64,000 bases of DNA from Synaphobranchus kaupii (lineage: Eukaryota > Chordata > Actinopteri > Anguilliformes > Synaphobranchidae): the NCBI GenBank assembly GCA_029718625.1, contig CM056383.1:69371236-69435235 (forward strand), written 5' to 3'. The notes beneath the pieces were generated by a model, which made no database searches, was not told the origin of the DNA, and saw nothing but the letters and a program-made list of their open reading frames with translations. A program made the position numbers and the translations under genes. Positions 13,101-26,725 of the stretch are shown piece after piece. The first letter of the stretch is position 1. Each line of letters begins with the position of its first letter.

Positions 13101-16100
13101 CTTATCTATCATCAGGCATCCCTGTTCATACCCTAACCATGTACATAATGAGCCTAAAGCAAAACTGATCCTGGATCAGTGCTCCTACCCAGATACTCTG
13201 AACCCTGGTCCAGGTTTTACCATAAGCAGGTTAGCCTACAACAAACAGGACGTTTCCACTCGGTGCATTAACCTTCAAGTAAAACCTGGAAAATAATTCT
13301 AACTACGGCAGAAATGTTGCCAGTGAAAACCCCATTTAATGAAGGAAAAAAACCTGTATAGAGTTATTGCCGTTATTTATTCTACATGACTTTGACAGTG
13401 CTTTTGGAAGGCAGCTTTTTTGAGTGTACAATGCAATGGGAGTGTTATTTCCTAGGGAACGTTTAGAGTTGCTGGAGGGGAGGGGCACTCACAGGTGATT
13501 GCGGTCTCCACCAGGGGAGGGCTCTCCCCGTCCTGTCCCAGGGCGTACACACTCAGCTCGTACTCGGCCGTGGGCATCAGGCCTGAGAAGGTGATCTCCG
13601 TCTGGTCTGGAACACAGATTGAGGGGAAGAAAACGGTCAGAAACTTTCTTACTCTTTTCAACTCATTATACCGTGACTAAACCACACCCACCCTCGCACA
13701 ATCTAAATGCAGGGATGTGAAAAGGGGTGCATTTCTTTGTCGCATTGAGTCCGAAAAACACAGCCGTAAACACAGACTAAACTACCTATATAGGGCCATT
13801 GTATAGTACTCGCTTCCTGTTTTTTTTTTGCTTGTTTTCTATTTAACTTATTTTATAGTTCAGAATGTATAGCTGACTGTGTGTACTATTCATGTTCATT
13901 ACTAGGGATAGCTCCTACGCCATGAGAAAGTTGTGCTTTGTCGGATCTGCTTTGTAAGTCGCGTCAATGGCCTTCAATATGCACTTATTGTACGTCGCTT
14001 TGGATAAAAGCGTCTGCCAAATAATTGTAATGTAATGTAAACGTACCGGGAGCTACCACTTCGGAGAAGGACGGGCCTTGACCATTTTTGGGGGTGCCGG
14101 TGACCCGGTACCCAGTGACGGGACCTTGAGCTGGGGTCCAGCGCACCGTGATGGTGCTGTCCTTCACGTCCGTCACTTCCATCCCAGACGGGGCCTCGAT
14201 ATCTGCGAGACAGCCATGATGGTTAACACTTCCTGCATGGCTAGCTAAGGCTCCATCTGACAGCCCTCAAAGACAGAAGTGCATTATTTTATTTATTTAA
14301 CCAGGTAAAAGGGATTGAGAACAAATTCTCATTTACAACACTGACCTGGCCAAGAAGGCACGTGTCAACATACAAGAGTTCATACAAATCATATGTAAAG
14401 TACTCTAAAACTAATTGCATAAAACTGAAATGTAAAAAATTTAAACGTATAACATCAGTACACATAAAACATGGTATATAACAGTGGTCACAAGGGGGTG
14501 GGAGGGCTTGCAGGTGCAAAGTTCAGAAAATGTGTTTCTTACAGAGTCTTATAAATGAATTCATAGGTGTGTTAAGACTGGGGAGTTTGAGAGTTGATTG
14601 TTGGGTATTCCAGTCATGGGAAGCAGAGAATTGGAATGAGTTACGACCAAAGGTCGTTGAGGTTTTGGGGACGGACAATGTGATATAATTGGTGGATCTC
14701 TCCAACAAAATAGCATAAGAAAGTCCTGGGCCCATATCCATTATATGCGAAAATGCAAATCTGACTAAGATGACTGGAGTTACTTTATGAGCAGTTATAA
14801 CATGGGCAGGAGAAACCTGATCCTAGATCAGCATTCCTATGGATTACGGGCCCAGGCCTCGTGGGTGACAGTGCGTATGCAGGTTTTTGCTGCCACAGTT
14901 ACCAATTATTTAATTAGCCCAATCGTTTACACGATCTGATATTTTAGCTACATTCCGCACTATGAACAGCAGCTGATGAATGTTCTTGTGCCCGCGAGGC
15001 CTGGAGTTGCTCATCCCTGATGTAAACGGTCTGTACCTGTCTTGTAAGTGATAGTGACGGGGGTGCTAGAAGCGGGACTGTCTCCCCTCCCGGTCACGGC
15101 GTACACGGTGATGGTGTAGTCGCTACCGGGGCGCAGGTTCCCAATGGTAGCCGAGGACTGGGAGCCGGGCACGGTGAACTCTTTGGGGGTGCTGTGGCCT
15201 CCTGGGACAGGAACGAGACACAAACCGTTTAACTACAGACCCCAAGACATACAAACGACAAATAGGACAGTAACCATGGCGTCTGGGGGGGAAAAAAAAA
15301 GAATGAAATCCACTGACCTGTCTCTCCGTGGGTGATCCTGTAGTACCGGACGGAGACAGAGGGGGCGTCCCAGCGGATGGTGATGCTGGTGGGGGTGGAG
15401 GTTGTCACAACCAGGTCGGTAGGGGCATCAGAAACTGGTGAGGGCAGTGAGAAGAGAACAATAAATTCAACAAGAAGCAAGAATACTAATACAATTTTAT
15501 TTAAAAAAATAATAAATAGATCACAGTTTCAGGATTGTATAGCGCGGGAAACGGACGCAGGAGAAAGGGGACGTACTGGTTGCCTGGCGACCGGTGAGGG
15601 GCCGGCTCTCCTGGGAGCCGCTGACGGCGTGTATGTGGATGATGTACTCGGTCTCCGGGGCCAGGCCCGTCAGGGTGAAGTGGTTCCGCGACGGCGGAAG
15701 CCTCTCGTCCTTGGAGCGGCCGCCGCTGGCCGCCTGGTAGCGGATCTTGTAGCCGGTGATGACGGCGCGCGGCGCCACCCAGTGGACGGTGAAGGAGTTG
15801 GTGAGCACCTCGGAGAAGTCCAGGGCCGTGGGGGAGTCCAGGGCTAGAGAGGGGACCAAGGAGGAGCGGGTTAAATAAGCACAGCGCCCCCCAGGGGTGG
15901 AGCCCCGGAACGGACCCCGGTCTCCAGGTAGGCCACACTCACCTGTCTTCTGAGTGCCGGTGACAGGCTTGCTCTCCCGCTGCTCGTATACACACACCAC
16001 GCTCACCACGTACTCCGTGTTTGGCAGCAGGCCTGGGTAAGAGCGCACACGCGGTCAGACAGGAAACGCATCACTGGCCATTTGAGAGTGCAGCTACATT

Positions 16101-19100
16101 TCGGCGGCGATCTCCATTAAATCGAGCGCGCAGGTTATTTTTGGCTTATGGCCTGCGGCGCGCGTTCGGACGCAGTAAACGCGCTCTTACCGCGCAGAAC
16201 GACGCTGTTGGTGTCTCCGCCCACGTTGCGCTCGGTGATGTCGTCGTCGTTGTTGATGGGGTGGTAGCGGACGATGAAGCGGGAGATTTCAGTGGGCGCG
16301 TGGACGGAGGGGGCACTCCAGGTCACCTCTATGGAGTCGGAGCCCACCTCTCCGAAATTCAGATTGGTGGGGGCAGGAACGGCTGTGGGGAAATAAGAGG
16401 GGGTGGGGGGGCGAGCAATGAGACAAAGCCAGAGGAACCAAGAATGCTGAGAGTCCAAGAGATACGATATGTCTATAAACCCTGGCAAATGTATATTCAA
16501 TCCATCAACGCCTCATTGGGTTTTAGTGGAGAAAATGGCCTTGGGAGGGGAAAAAAAAAAAGATTCAGTGAGAGGAAAATGAGCTCCAGCTTGTGGACTG
16601 CCATTAAGTAAGAGTTTGGACTTGCAGCAAATTAGGGTTTCGCTAAATAAAAACCACATGGTCCAAAAAAAAACGGTCCCCCTTTCACACTACGACGGAG
16701 TCCAAAAACACAAAGGAGACGCAGCTGTCTACATCTCGTCTGGTTGACCGCGGGGAAAAAAACGTTTCCAGACTCTACGGCCTCAGATACAGCTTTCCCT
16801 TCTCTGTGAATCATCTCATCCCAAATACACAATCATAATCACCGTCCAGATGTCCCAGCTGCACTCAAGTACAACGACAATACATCTTTGGTGCATTAGA
16901 CAGTGATTATGAGACCTGTAATAATGGTATTAGGGGCCAAATTAAAAAAATAACTGATAGATGTTCCAAGTATAAAGAGACAGATCAAGAAATGAGCTGT
17001 ATCCTTTAACAACGAACGACCGTAAAAAAAAAAAAAAAACATTTGTTGGCGTCGGAAAGTAACCCCAGTATGGAAGCAATTAACTGCTGTGGGACATTGG
17101 GAAAAAACAGAAGGACAATTCAACACAGCTACTTTAAAAAGAGCAGTGGATGCTATCGGCAGTATAATCCAAGTACTGTAAACGTCTTATCCTCATATAA
17201 CCTTCTCAGGGAATCATTTAAAAAAAGTAAATCAAAAAATGTTGTTTAAAAGGCAACTGGGGTGATTGTATGTGAAATGAAGCCAAGGGAAATCTAATCT
17301 CAGTCCCCCCCCCCCCCCATCATCAAAAGAAGGTTTTAGATTCACCCGTCTGCTGCGTGAGGGTGGTGGGCTTGCTCTCGCCGCTCTCGGTCACCGTGGT
17401 GACGCTGATGTCATAGTCGATGCCGGGCTCCAGCCCGTTCACCGTGTAATACCCTGCCGTGGACTCCACCATGTCTTGGAAAATGGGGACGCTCTCCCCG
17501 GCAGCCACCACTGTGATGCGGTAGCCTGTGACGGCCGTATAGTTAAGGGAGATCCACTTCAGGCCGATAGTCGTGTCGGTGACATCGACAAAGTTCAGGT
17601 CAGTAAGCTGGGGCACGTCTAGTGGGTTAGACAGGAAGTACAGAGGCCACGTACCAGACAGAACAACAAAGACAACAACATGGAGACGACACAGGAAAGC
17701 AGAGATAGTAATGAGTTATACAAGCAATGCATTCAGGGTACTATAACAGCATTGAGATATGAGTGTGATATGAGGATGCTTTACCATCACAAGTTTAGCT
17801 CTGTTACAAACTTGTTATCTCTAGTTCTACCTCCAAAGGACTTCAACGGGAAATACTGAGTCTACCAAAATCAACGATCCTATTTAATAAAAAATTACTG
17901 AAATAAAATTTCAGCCATGCTCTTAAAGCATGGAATACACATCAATAAGCCAAATCAGCAACAAAATATTAATATGATACACCTAGACTGAAAAAAGTTT
18001 GAGCTTTTGCATACTTGTGTGGTAAGGGTCATATCACCTATGGTAGCAGCATGGGGTATGCATACAATTCAGCAAACCAACATGTTAGTAAAATGGTGAG
18101 CAACAACAGCTGTAACCAAACCAGTCAAAATGAAAGGTTACAGCAAAATGGCTTTGCATTAAAATGACCTTTTTGCAGTAGCCAAGACCAGAGTTTTCAT
18201 GGCCAAACAAAACTCCTGCCGGAGTTCGGCAGGTCAGTTTTTTTAAGGGATCGCAGGGAAGGTCCAGTCAATCTGCTGTTGAAAACTATTAAAACTGACT
18301 TGCGCTCATGGAAAGCTCTGCTTAAAAACTCTTCTATGGATGATAAAAATGGAAGGAGGCTTAAATATCAGGTGACTCTACTGCGCCGGTGCCCGCAAAG
18401 AGGGCCCTACAGTGCACCCATTTAATTTTTTTTTGTTGAAAATTGGCGTGTGCTAACTCGAAAAACTATTTAGGAGCATATTATCTACTAATTGGGATGC
18501 TTTAGTGTGCTCCTAAAATTTTCATCTTAGGATCACATGTGCCCCTCAGAAAAACATTTCAGAGTAGAGCCCTGTAATACTGGACTCATTCTGTCCAGTG
18601 GAGGCGAAGAGAAAATGGAGTCTAAAGAAGACTCATGTTCCACACGGCCCTCTCTAGCACGTTATCAAGCTCCAACGCCCGATTAGATGCAACTTCCTTT
18701 TTTTTGTTTTCAGCGCCTGGGGTTCTATGCTGTCGTTCCTTTCATTTAGTCTAATGCTCTTTAGGCTAGCTCTGTTCTTGTTTGTATAACTTTGTTTAAC
18801 GTTCAATAGGCTAATTAGCACGTTGTCAATTTGAGTCTGTAGTTTTTGCACGCAGCGTCGCTCTCGAGGACTACACTTTGAACTTGTGTCTGCGTGGTAA
18901 GTCGCTCTAGATAGAAACATCGGCTAAATTCCAGTAAAGTTACGCAAAGCTGTAGGGATGTGTAAGTGAGCCATGGCGAGTGTCGGGTGCCGAAAGGCAA
19001 CGCCGGACAGGTGTGTGAGCTGGACCCACCTGGAGTGATGGTGGTGGAGACGGGCTCGCTCTCCAGGTCGTCTTTAACGGTGAAGACGCTGACGTTGTAC

Positions 19101-22100
19101 TCCAAGCCAGGGATCAGGTTCTCCAGGGTGCAGGAGGTCTGCCCCGCCTTCACAAACTCCTCCACAGAGTTCCCTTGCTGCCCATTGGTTGGAGTGCACG
19201 CCACTCGGTATCCAGTGATGTCTTTTGAAGGTTATGCAGGAAGAGGGATTGAGACAAGGGGGAGGAAAGGGGTAGAAAAAACAGAAACGGTAGAAAGAAT
19301 TGTAACTTATGCAAGGACTAGGACTAGAACTGAAGTGATGAAGTTGACCTCATAAGTAGTTGTACATATTTACACAAATGACACACATTTCAGTACATTA
19401 TCTATCCATCCATCCATTATCATGGGGGGGGGGGCTAGCCCCTATCCCAGCATGCATCAGGCGAGAGGCAGGAATACACCCTGGACAGGTCGCCAATCCA
19501 TCACAGGGCATCAGTACATTATGCTATCGCTTAACACACTCTTATGCAGGGCAAATTGCATACCTTATAATTCTGATACAGAGACCAAATTTAATATCTT
19601 GCTCAATGGAAAAAAAGGCCTTTAATCCACTCAAGAATGGTACATTCTGTTTATGAAATCAGTTTGCTAACTAAGCCACCCCATAATTTTCACTAGTCCT
19701 GAAATGTATGTTCTGTATTCATTTGATAAATGCTGGCGACTAAAGCCTAATTTATACTTTGTCGCACAACCCCTGTGTCGAATGACGAAAATGACGTATT
19801 TCCAACTGAAAAAACTGTCGCTCGACACTTTTTCTCAGTGTCGCGCACCTCTAGAATGTTATGTCGCAGACAACGTCTGTCTTTGTCGCGCAGTCTGATC
19901 GGACAGCCAGATGGAAGGCCTAAATTCATTGTCATAGATACGTTTTAAAAGTTCTTCCACCTCCGTAATTTCAATAATTTCTCAGAACGCTGCAAAGTAG
20001 CCTATTAGAAATGCAAACAAACGGTCAGAGGTTGTCGTCTCGTTACCATAGAGACAACCAAAACCGCATCGCAGACCTTCGCCCGAAGTATAAATGCCAA
20101 ACGTCTTGCGACCCCTTCATTTTTGTTGCTCGACACTTGTCGAAAGGGGCGTGCGACAAAGTATAAATCAGGCTTAAGGGTGAGACATGGGTACAGCACT
20201 GCAGGGGACCTTGAGTGAAGGTCAATACCGAGTGCAACGAAGACCAGATTGATTGACTGATTTCAGGTGGATACCGGGGCAGAAGAGGCCATATTTACCA
20301 GGGGTTTTCGTATCGGTCCACTGAACGGTCAGCTCTCCGTTTTCTGGGTTGGACTCCAGATTGAGGTCGGTCGGTGGGGACAGGCCTGTTAAAACAGCCC
20401 GAAAGGTGAACAACATAAGAACTTGTGGACTGTAGTGCGGTTAAGCCGCTGGTATCTCCAAACCCCACCGCAATGGGCGGCTTTCCCGTAAAACCAATTA
20501 CCCGGCCTGTTTATTCAGGTATGCACCAAGCAAATCCTCCAGAGCGTTTAAAAAAAAAAATAAGGCAGTTCCTGTACTTGAATACTGACCATTTCTAACT
20601 TTGTACAAAATCATAGTGCTTTGGAGTCAAAACCTAGAATTCAACACAAATTCAACTAAATTCTTGAAACAGAATGTAATTTTTTTTTTTTGTTAATTCA
20701 CATTTTGAAAGGTTAACTTTGGAAAGATCCCCTGCTGGTTGTGGTCGTCAGCGGTCTCTTACGTGTGACTACGCGCCGTGTGATGGGCGTGCCGTGATCC
20801 CGGCCGTTGATGACCGGCTGGACGCTGTAGGTGTATTCCACCCCTGGGGTCAGGCCTGAGATGTAGATGCTGCCCGAATCGGAGGTGACCTCCCTGGGAG
20901 CTTCACCGCCCTGGCTGGGCCTCACCGACAGCTACGGAAAGAACCGGGAAGCCCAGGGTGAGGTCAGGGGTCAAAGGGCAAGGGTGAGGCCTTTCTCAGA
21001 CGCACGGGAGCCAGAGCACTTTCACAACCTGGGTGTTACATTTCTGTGCCGCTAACAAATTTTTACTTGTTTTAAAATTTTTTGCAAGCCAACGGTCCTG
21101 AAATGCAACATAAGTGTTTACCCTGTATTCAACGCGAGGCACCGGGGTCCAGGAGATGATGATGGAGGTATCGGTCACTTCAGTACTGAGGCGGGGAGCA
21201 TTACCCATGGGCTGAGCTGGGGGCAGAGAACAGAGAACTGCAGGGTTATACAGTGCTTCCATTTTAGGAGCATCTGATGTGTGACAACTGGGAAAATAAT
21301 TTAGGAGCACATCTACTAATTAGCATGCATCAGCGTGCTCATGGACGTAGATCCCGGGGGGTAGTTTTATCGTGTTGTATTGGGTGGTACTGTTAGTGTC
21401 CACCCCACAAAAAATCCTAATGAAAATTTCTTCTTTGTTGCCCGCCCCCAAAGTTAAAATGCGATCTACGTCCTTGATGCACTCCTAAATTTTTCAACTA
21501 AATCGTTAGCGTAGAGCCCTGTAACGTCTGCAATACAGTTCGGTCTCAGCTCCTGCACTGACCCGAGTGTGGCCGAGCGCTTCGGGAGAACGCCGTATGC
21601 CCGGCTTCAAACGGAGACAGCCGTTAAGCCGACGGCGCTAACCTTCTCCCTAACACCCCCTCGTCACATTCTCAGCCGGGCCGCCACGGCGGCCGACCGG
21701 GGGGTTCTCTTTGAAGCGGTAGACTCACAGGTCGTGAAGACGGCGTGCGCTCCCTCGCTGACCACGTTATCGGTCTCCGAGTGCAGGGTGACGGTGTACT
21801 CCGTGTCGGGGCGCAGGTTCAGCAGGGTGTACTGGGACAGGCGCGGGGCTACCCTCAGCTGCTTGGAGTTGGACCCCTCGGTGAGAAACAGGCGGTAGCC
21901 TGTGATGCGGGCTCTGGGGACCCCCCAGATGACGATGGCGCTCTCCTCGGTCACGTTGGTAAATTGGAGATCGGTGGGGGCGTCTGGCTCTGAGAACCCA
22001 ATCACAGTGTTACACCGTAGTCCCAGGCTCAGAACATCACTCAGCCCAATCACAGAGTTACACTGTAGACCCAGGCTCAGAACATCACTCAACCCAATCA

Positions 22101-25100
22101 CAGAGTTACACTGTAGACCCAGGCTCAGAACATCACTGAACCCAATCACAGAGTTACACCGTAGTCCCAGACTCAGAACATCACTCAGCCCAATCACAGA
22201 GTTACACTGTAGACCCAGGCTCAGAACATCACTTAACCCAATCACAGAGTTACACTGTAGACCCAGGCTCAGAACATCACTCAGCCCAATCACAGAGTTA
22301 CACTGTAGACCCAGGCTCAGAACATCACTCAGCCCAATCACAGAGTTACACCGTAGTCCCAGGCTCAGAACATCACTCAGCCCAATCACAGAGTTACACT
22401 GTAGACCCAGGCTCAGAACATCACTCAACCCAATCACAGAGTTACACTGTAGTCCCATGCTCAGAACATCACTCAACCCAATCACAGAGTTACACTAGAC
22501 CCAGGCTCAGAACATCACTCAACCCAATCACAGAGTTACACTGTAGACCCAGGCTCAGAACATCACTCAACCCAATCACAGAGTTACACCGTAGTCCCAG
22601 GCTCAGAACATCACTCAACCCAATCACAGAGTTACACCGTAGTCCCAGACTCAGAACATCACTCAGCCCAATCACAGAGTTACACTGTAGACCCAGGCTC
22701 AGAACATCACTTAACCCAATCACAGAGTTACACTGTAGACCCAGGCTCAGAACATCACTCAGCCCAATCACAGAGTTACACTGTAGACCCAGGCTCAGAA
22801 CATCACTCAGCCCAATCACAGAGTTACACCGTAGTCCCAGGCTCAGAACATCACTCAGCCCAATCACAGAGTTACACTGTAGACCCAGGCTCAGAACATC
22901 ACTCAACCCAATCACAGAGTTACACTGTAGTCCCATGCTCAGAACATCACTCAACCCAATCACAGAGTTACACTAGACCCAGGCTCAGAACATCACTCAA
23001 CCCAATCACAGAGTTACACTGTAGACCCAGGCTCAGAACATCACTCAACCCAATCACAGAGTTACACCGTAGTCCCAGGCTCAGAACATCACTCAAATTA
23101 ACACAAATTAACTTAACAATTCATCTTTAGTTTTTTTTTTCCATGACTTATAACCAGATCTGAATCAAATAATTATTTTAAATGATTTAAAGCCCTTTAG
23201 ACACCAGCAAGATTCCTGCAGATTACTGACAATTATAAAGGAAACTTTATCTTTTTCACCAAACTATTTCTGCTTGTAACCAATTCCAAAACATATTAAT
23301 ACATTTAGGGCTTGATTTTACTAAAACATTTTTGCACATGAAAAACTAATAACCAATGATTGGTGAAAAACAAATACCATGACCAATCAAACCTAAAAGG
23401 TCTTGCACACGCTTAGTAAATCAGGCCCTTAATATATAATATATATAATTAAAGAAATGTATACTTTATGAAATATGCAGGTCCCCCTTCCTGTACTCAC
23501 TGGTGGCCTTCTCCCCGACCAGGGGCTCGCTCTCCTCTCCTCCTCCAATGGCGTAGATGTAGAAGCGGTAGAGCGTTCCGGGCTGTAGGGGGGAAACCTC
23601 CGCGTACGCGTTGCGTGTGACGGGCAGCTGGATCTCGTGCTGCGGGGTGCTTCCGGCGATCAGCGGTAGGACGCTCACGCGGTACCCCGAGACCTCGCTA
23701 GGGGGCGCCGTCCAAATGATGGTGATCTTCACGTCGGACACCTCGTAGAACTGGAGGTCGGTCGGGGACGAGACTTCCTCTGCGGGACGATAATGGCAGC
23801 ATACATGAAGCTTGACGCGCGCATAATTTGACAGCGGGACAGAGATCAGAGTGAGTTTGTTGCAAAAGCCTCGGTCTTAACAAGCATTTTTGTCTTATTT
23901 AGACTTAAAATCTTAGTTCTGTTACTTTTTTGCTAAATAAGACAAAAAGATTGCCAATGAGGTGAGAGTTTTACTCATTTCAAGATTTGCCAATGGGGTA
24001 AGAATTTCACTTGTCAAGCAAAAAGTAACTTAAAACAAGCAAATGATTTCTATTTGAAAAAAAAAAGATTTTGTGTCTCATTACAAGTCTAAAAACACAT
24101 TTTTTGCAGCGCGTGTAGCGAAACAGCCCGTGCAGTTGGTTAGACGGTCAGACTCACCATCCTGGTATGGGGCTAACAGAAACGCATTCCACACTCCAAG
24201 CTCACCTTATAAGGGGTTTACTGCTAACGGAGCCATTCCGGCTCTTCTATTGCACTATGCGCTAATGCGGCTTAATCTTTGTTTGAGTGACAAAAATATT
24301 TGTAAGCTTTTCCCATTTTTTCCCCCTCAAGAGTTCACTAGAATTGACATTTTAACTTTTTTTATTTATTTATATATTGTTTTTTTGTCTTCTCTCTTGA
24401 ATAATAAAATCCAGTTTTAACTGGTTTCAGAGATTACTTTGGCTGAAACGGTTTATTAATAGTGTTTTGAAGTAGCATTATCACTGAAGCAGCACTATCA
24501 TTAATTAAATAAATTGGGTTCCCTGAATTTTTGTTTTATCAGAAAACCCCAGATAATTGATTTCTTGGTGACTTTATAAGGGGGGACTTTGGCGTGAATG
24601 GGTGACAGTGTAATCCCCACACACCTGCTCCGCCTAGCAGGCTCAAATGCACCAGACAAGATCAATAGGGCACAGAAAAGTATTTTAATCCATGAGAAAT
24701 ACCATTTGAACCCAGCAGGATTATTGAGTTAACTGGGTAACAGCACTGAGTAAAACCCGGAACCCTCCCAAATCTGGAACATGGACTAAAGTAAAAAGAG
24801 CTGTTCCGGGTTTTACTCAGTGCAGTTATCCAGCTAACTCAGTAGTCCTGCTTTATGAAATACCCCCCGGGTCTGATTGGCTCTGGTAGCACATACCTGT
24901 GAGAGGCTCTCCAGAAGTGTGCACCTGTACAAAGACGGGTTCACTCTCCAGGGTCTCCTCCACGGCGTAAATGCTGATGTTGTACAACAGGCCGGGTCGA
25001 AGGTCACTCAGGGTCACGGAGGTGGCGGTGTCTGGCAGGGTGAGCTCCGTGCTGCTGCCCTCTATGGACGGGGTGTAGACCACACGGTATCCTATGACAA

Positions 25101-26690
25101 ACAAAAAAACACACACACAATGGGGCGAGGTTAGAGAAGGGTGTCTCTATGGTAACTGTAAATGATAGTGCAAGTGATTGCCCTTTTTTGGACAGGACCT
25201 TGGATCTGCTCACCTGTGATGGGGGCCAGGGGCTTGGACCAGCTGACCACAATGGAGGTGTCTTCCACCTCCCCCACCACATGTTCAGATGGGGCATCAG
25301 GAGCTATGAGAGGAGGAGGAGGAGGAGGAGTTATCACTTATCAAGAGAACAACAAGTAGCCATATTGTGTATATAGCACCTCCTGCCTGGGAAAGGTTTT
25401 GTGGGAAGGTCCACTAGGGTTGAACTGAAATTCAATTCAATTCATTAACTGGGAATGAAGTCTAATATATATGTAATAATATATATGTGCGATAATACAG
25501 TAATTGACTAGTGCTGGAACAGGTGGGGTTTTGTAATTGTTTGCAGCTGTGCACTATGGATTGTATGACCTATGTATATATTCTGACCGTGCCTCATTTG
25601 CTTATACGCTCTGATGAGGGCTTGTTTCAGCCAAAATGCGTTAGCGTTACGATAGGCGTATGCCTAGATGAATAAATGGTAAAATAGTTTCCGCATCCCA
25701 TTTTTATTATTGGAACATGTAATGGAGTTGAACCCCCCTTATGGAAATGTAATATACCGCAGTATATTTTAAATATATTGTGACGATATATTTTGATAAA
25801 TTTCCGTCCCGAGAGAGGAGGCCAGCTCACCTGTGGTCTGCGAGGTGGTCAGGATGAGGTTGGGCGCGCCCTCGGGCGTCACCTCGTACACGTTCACCGT
25901 GTACTTCCGACCGGGCAGCAGCTCGTTAATGTTGACCGAGGTAGCAGTGTGCGGCAGGACTGCAACGCAAAAGCAAGGCGGACCAACACAATCAACACAT
26001 TACTACGCAATTCTAAAATACAACACTGTGACATGCCTGAAGATAATTTTAAAATTAAGACATGTATCATTTTGAATATTGTGGCATGATGGAATAGCAT
26101 ATGGATGAAGGGTATGTGATCCACACTGCAAAAACCAAAAAATAAGTCGATCTCAACAAGTATTTTAATCTTATATTTACGCTTAAAATCTTATTTATAT
26201 TGTATTTTTTTGCTAAATAATACACTATTGCCAATGAGGTGTTTGCCAGTGGTGTAAGAAATTTTCACTTGTCAAGCAAACCGTAACAAGCCAATATTTT
26301 TCTACTTGAGAAGTCTCATTACAAGACTAAAACGCTTAAGACAGACTTCTTTGCAGTGCAGGGAATGTGATCCGGTGAATGTGATCCAGTGAGGAACTGA
26401 CCCAGGACCATGGGCTTGGCTCCATCCTCGCTCAGCTCGTACTCCACCCGGAATCCGGACACCGTGTCGGACGCGGAGACCCAGGAGATGACGAAGCTGC
26501 TGGAGGTGATCTCCGTCACGGACTCGGAGATGTCCACCGTGGGCGGGGGCTGGGTGGTCTCTCCCTCGGAGGTCGCCACTGCGGGGGGGAGGAGCCAGAA
26601 TCAAAGCAGGTGAGATGATGCCTTCAAACGGTGTTCCTCCATCCTCACCTCTCACGCTCACACACACACACACACACATACACACACACG

Positions 26691-26725
<35 letters not shown>

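Noticed and set aside
15377..15847. 156-codon + frame opposite FN3-9
   Set aside because: Antisense shadow of a GC-rich fibronectin exon.
21902..22498. 198-codon + strand frame and 157/273-codon minus frames in the 48-bp array
   Set aside because: They arise because the repeat unit is divisible by three and lacks stops. Composition is purely repeat-driven. Only the FN3-5 part at 21729-21989 is real coding sequence.
21992..23096. Array resembling a CRISPR
   Set aside because: Units are directly adjacent with no unique spacers, and the DNA is vertebrate.
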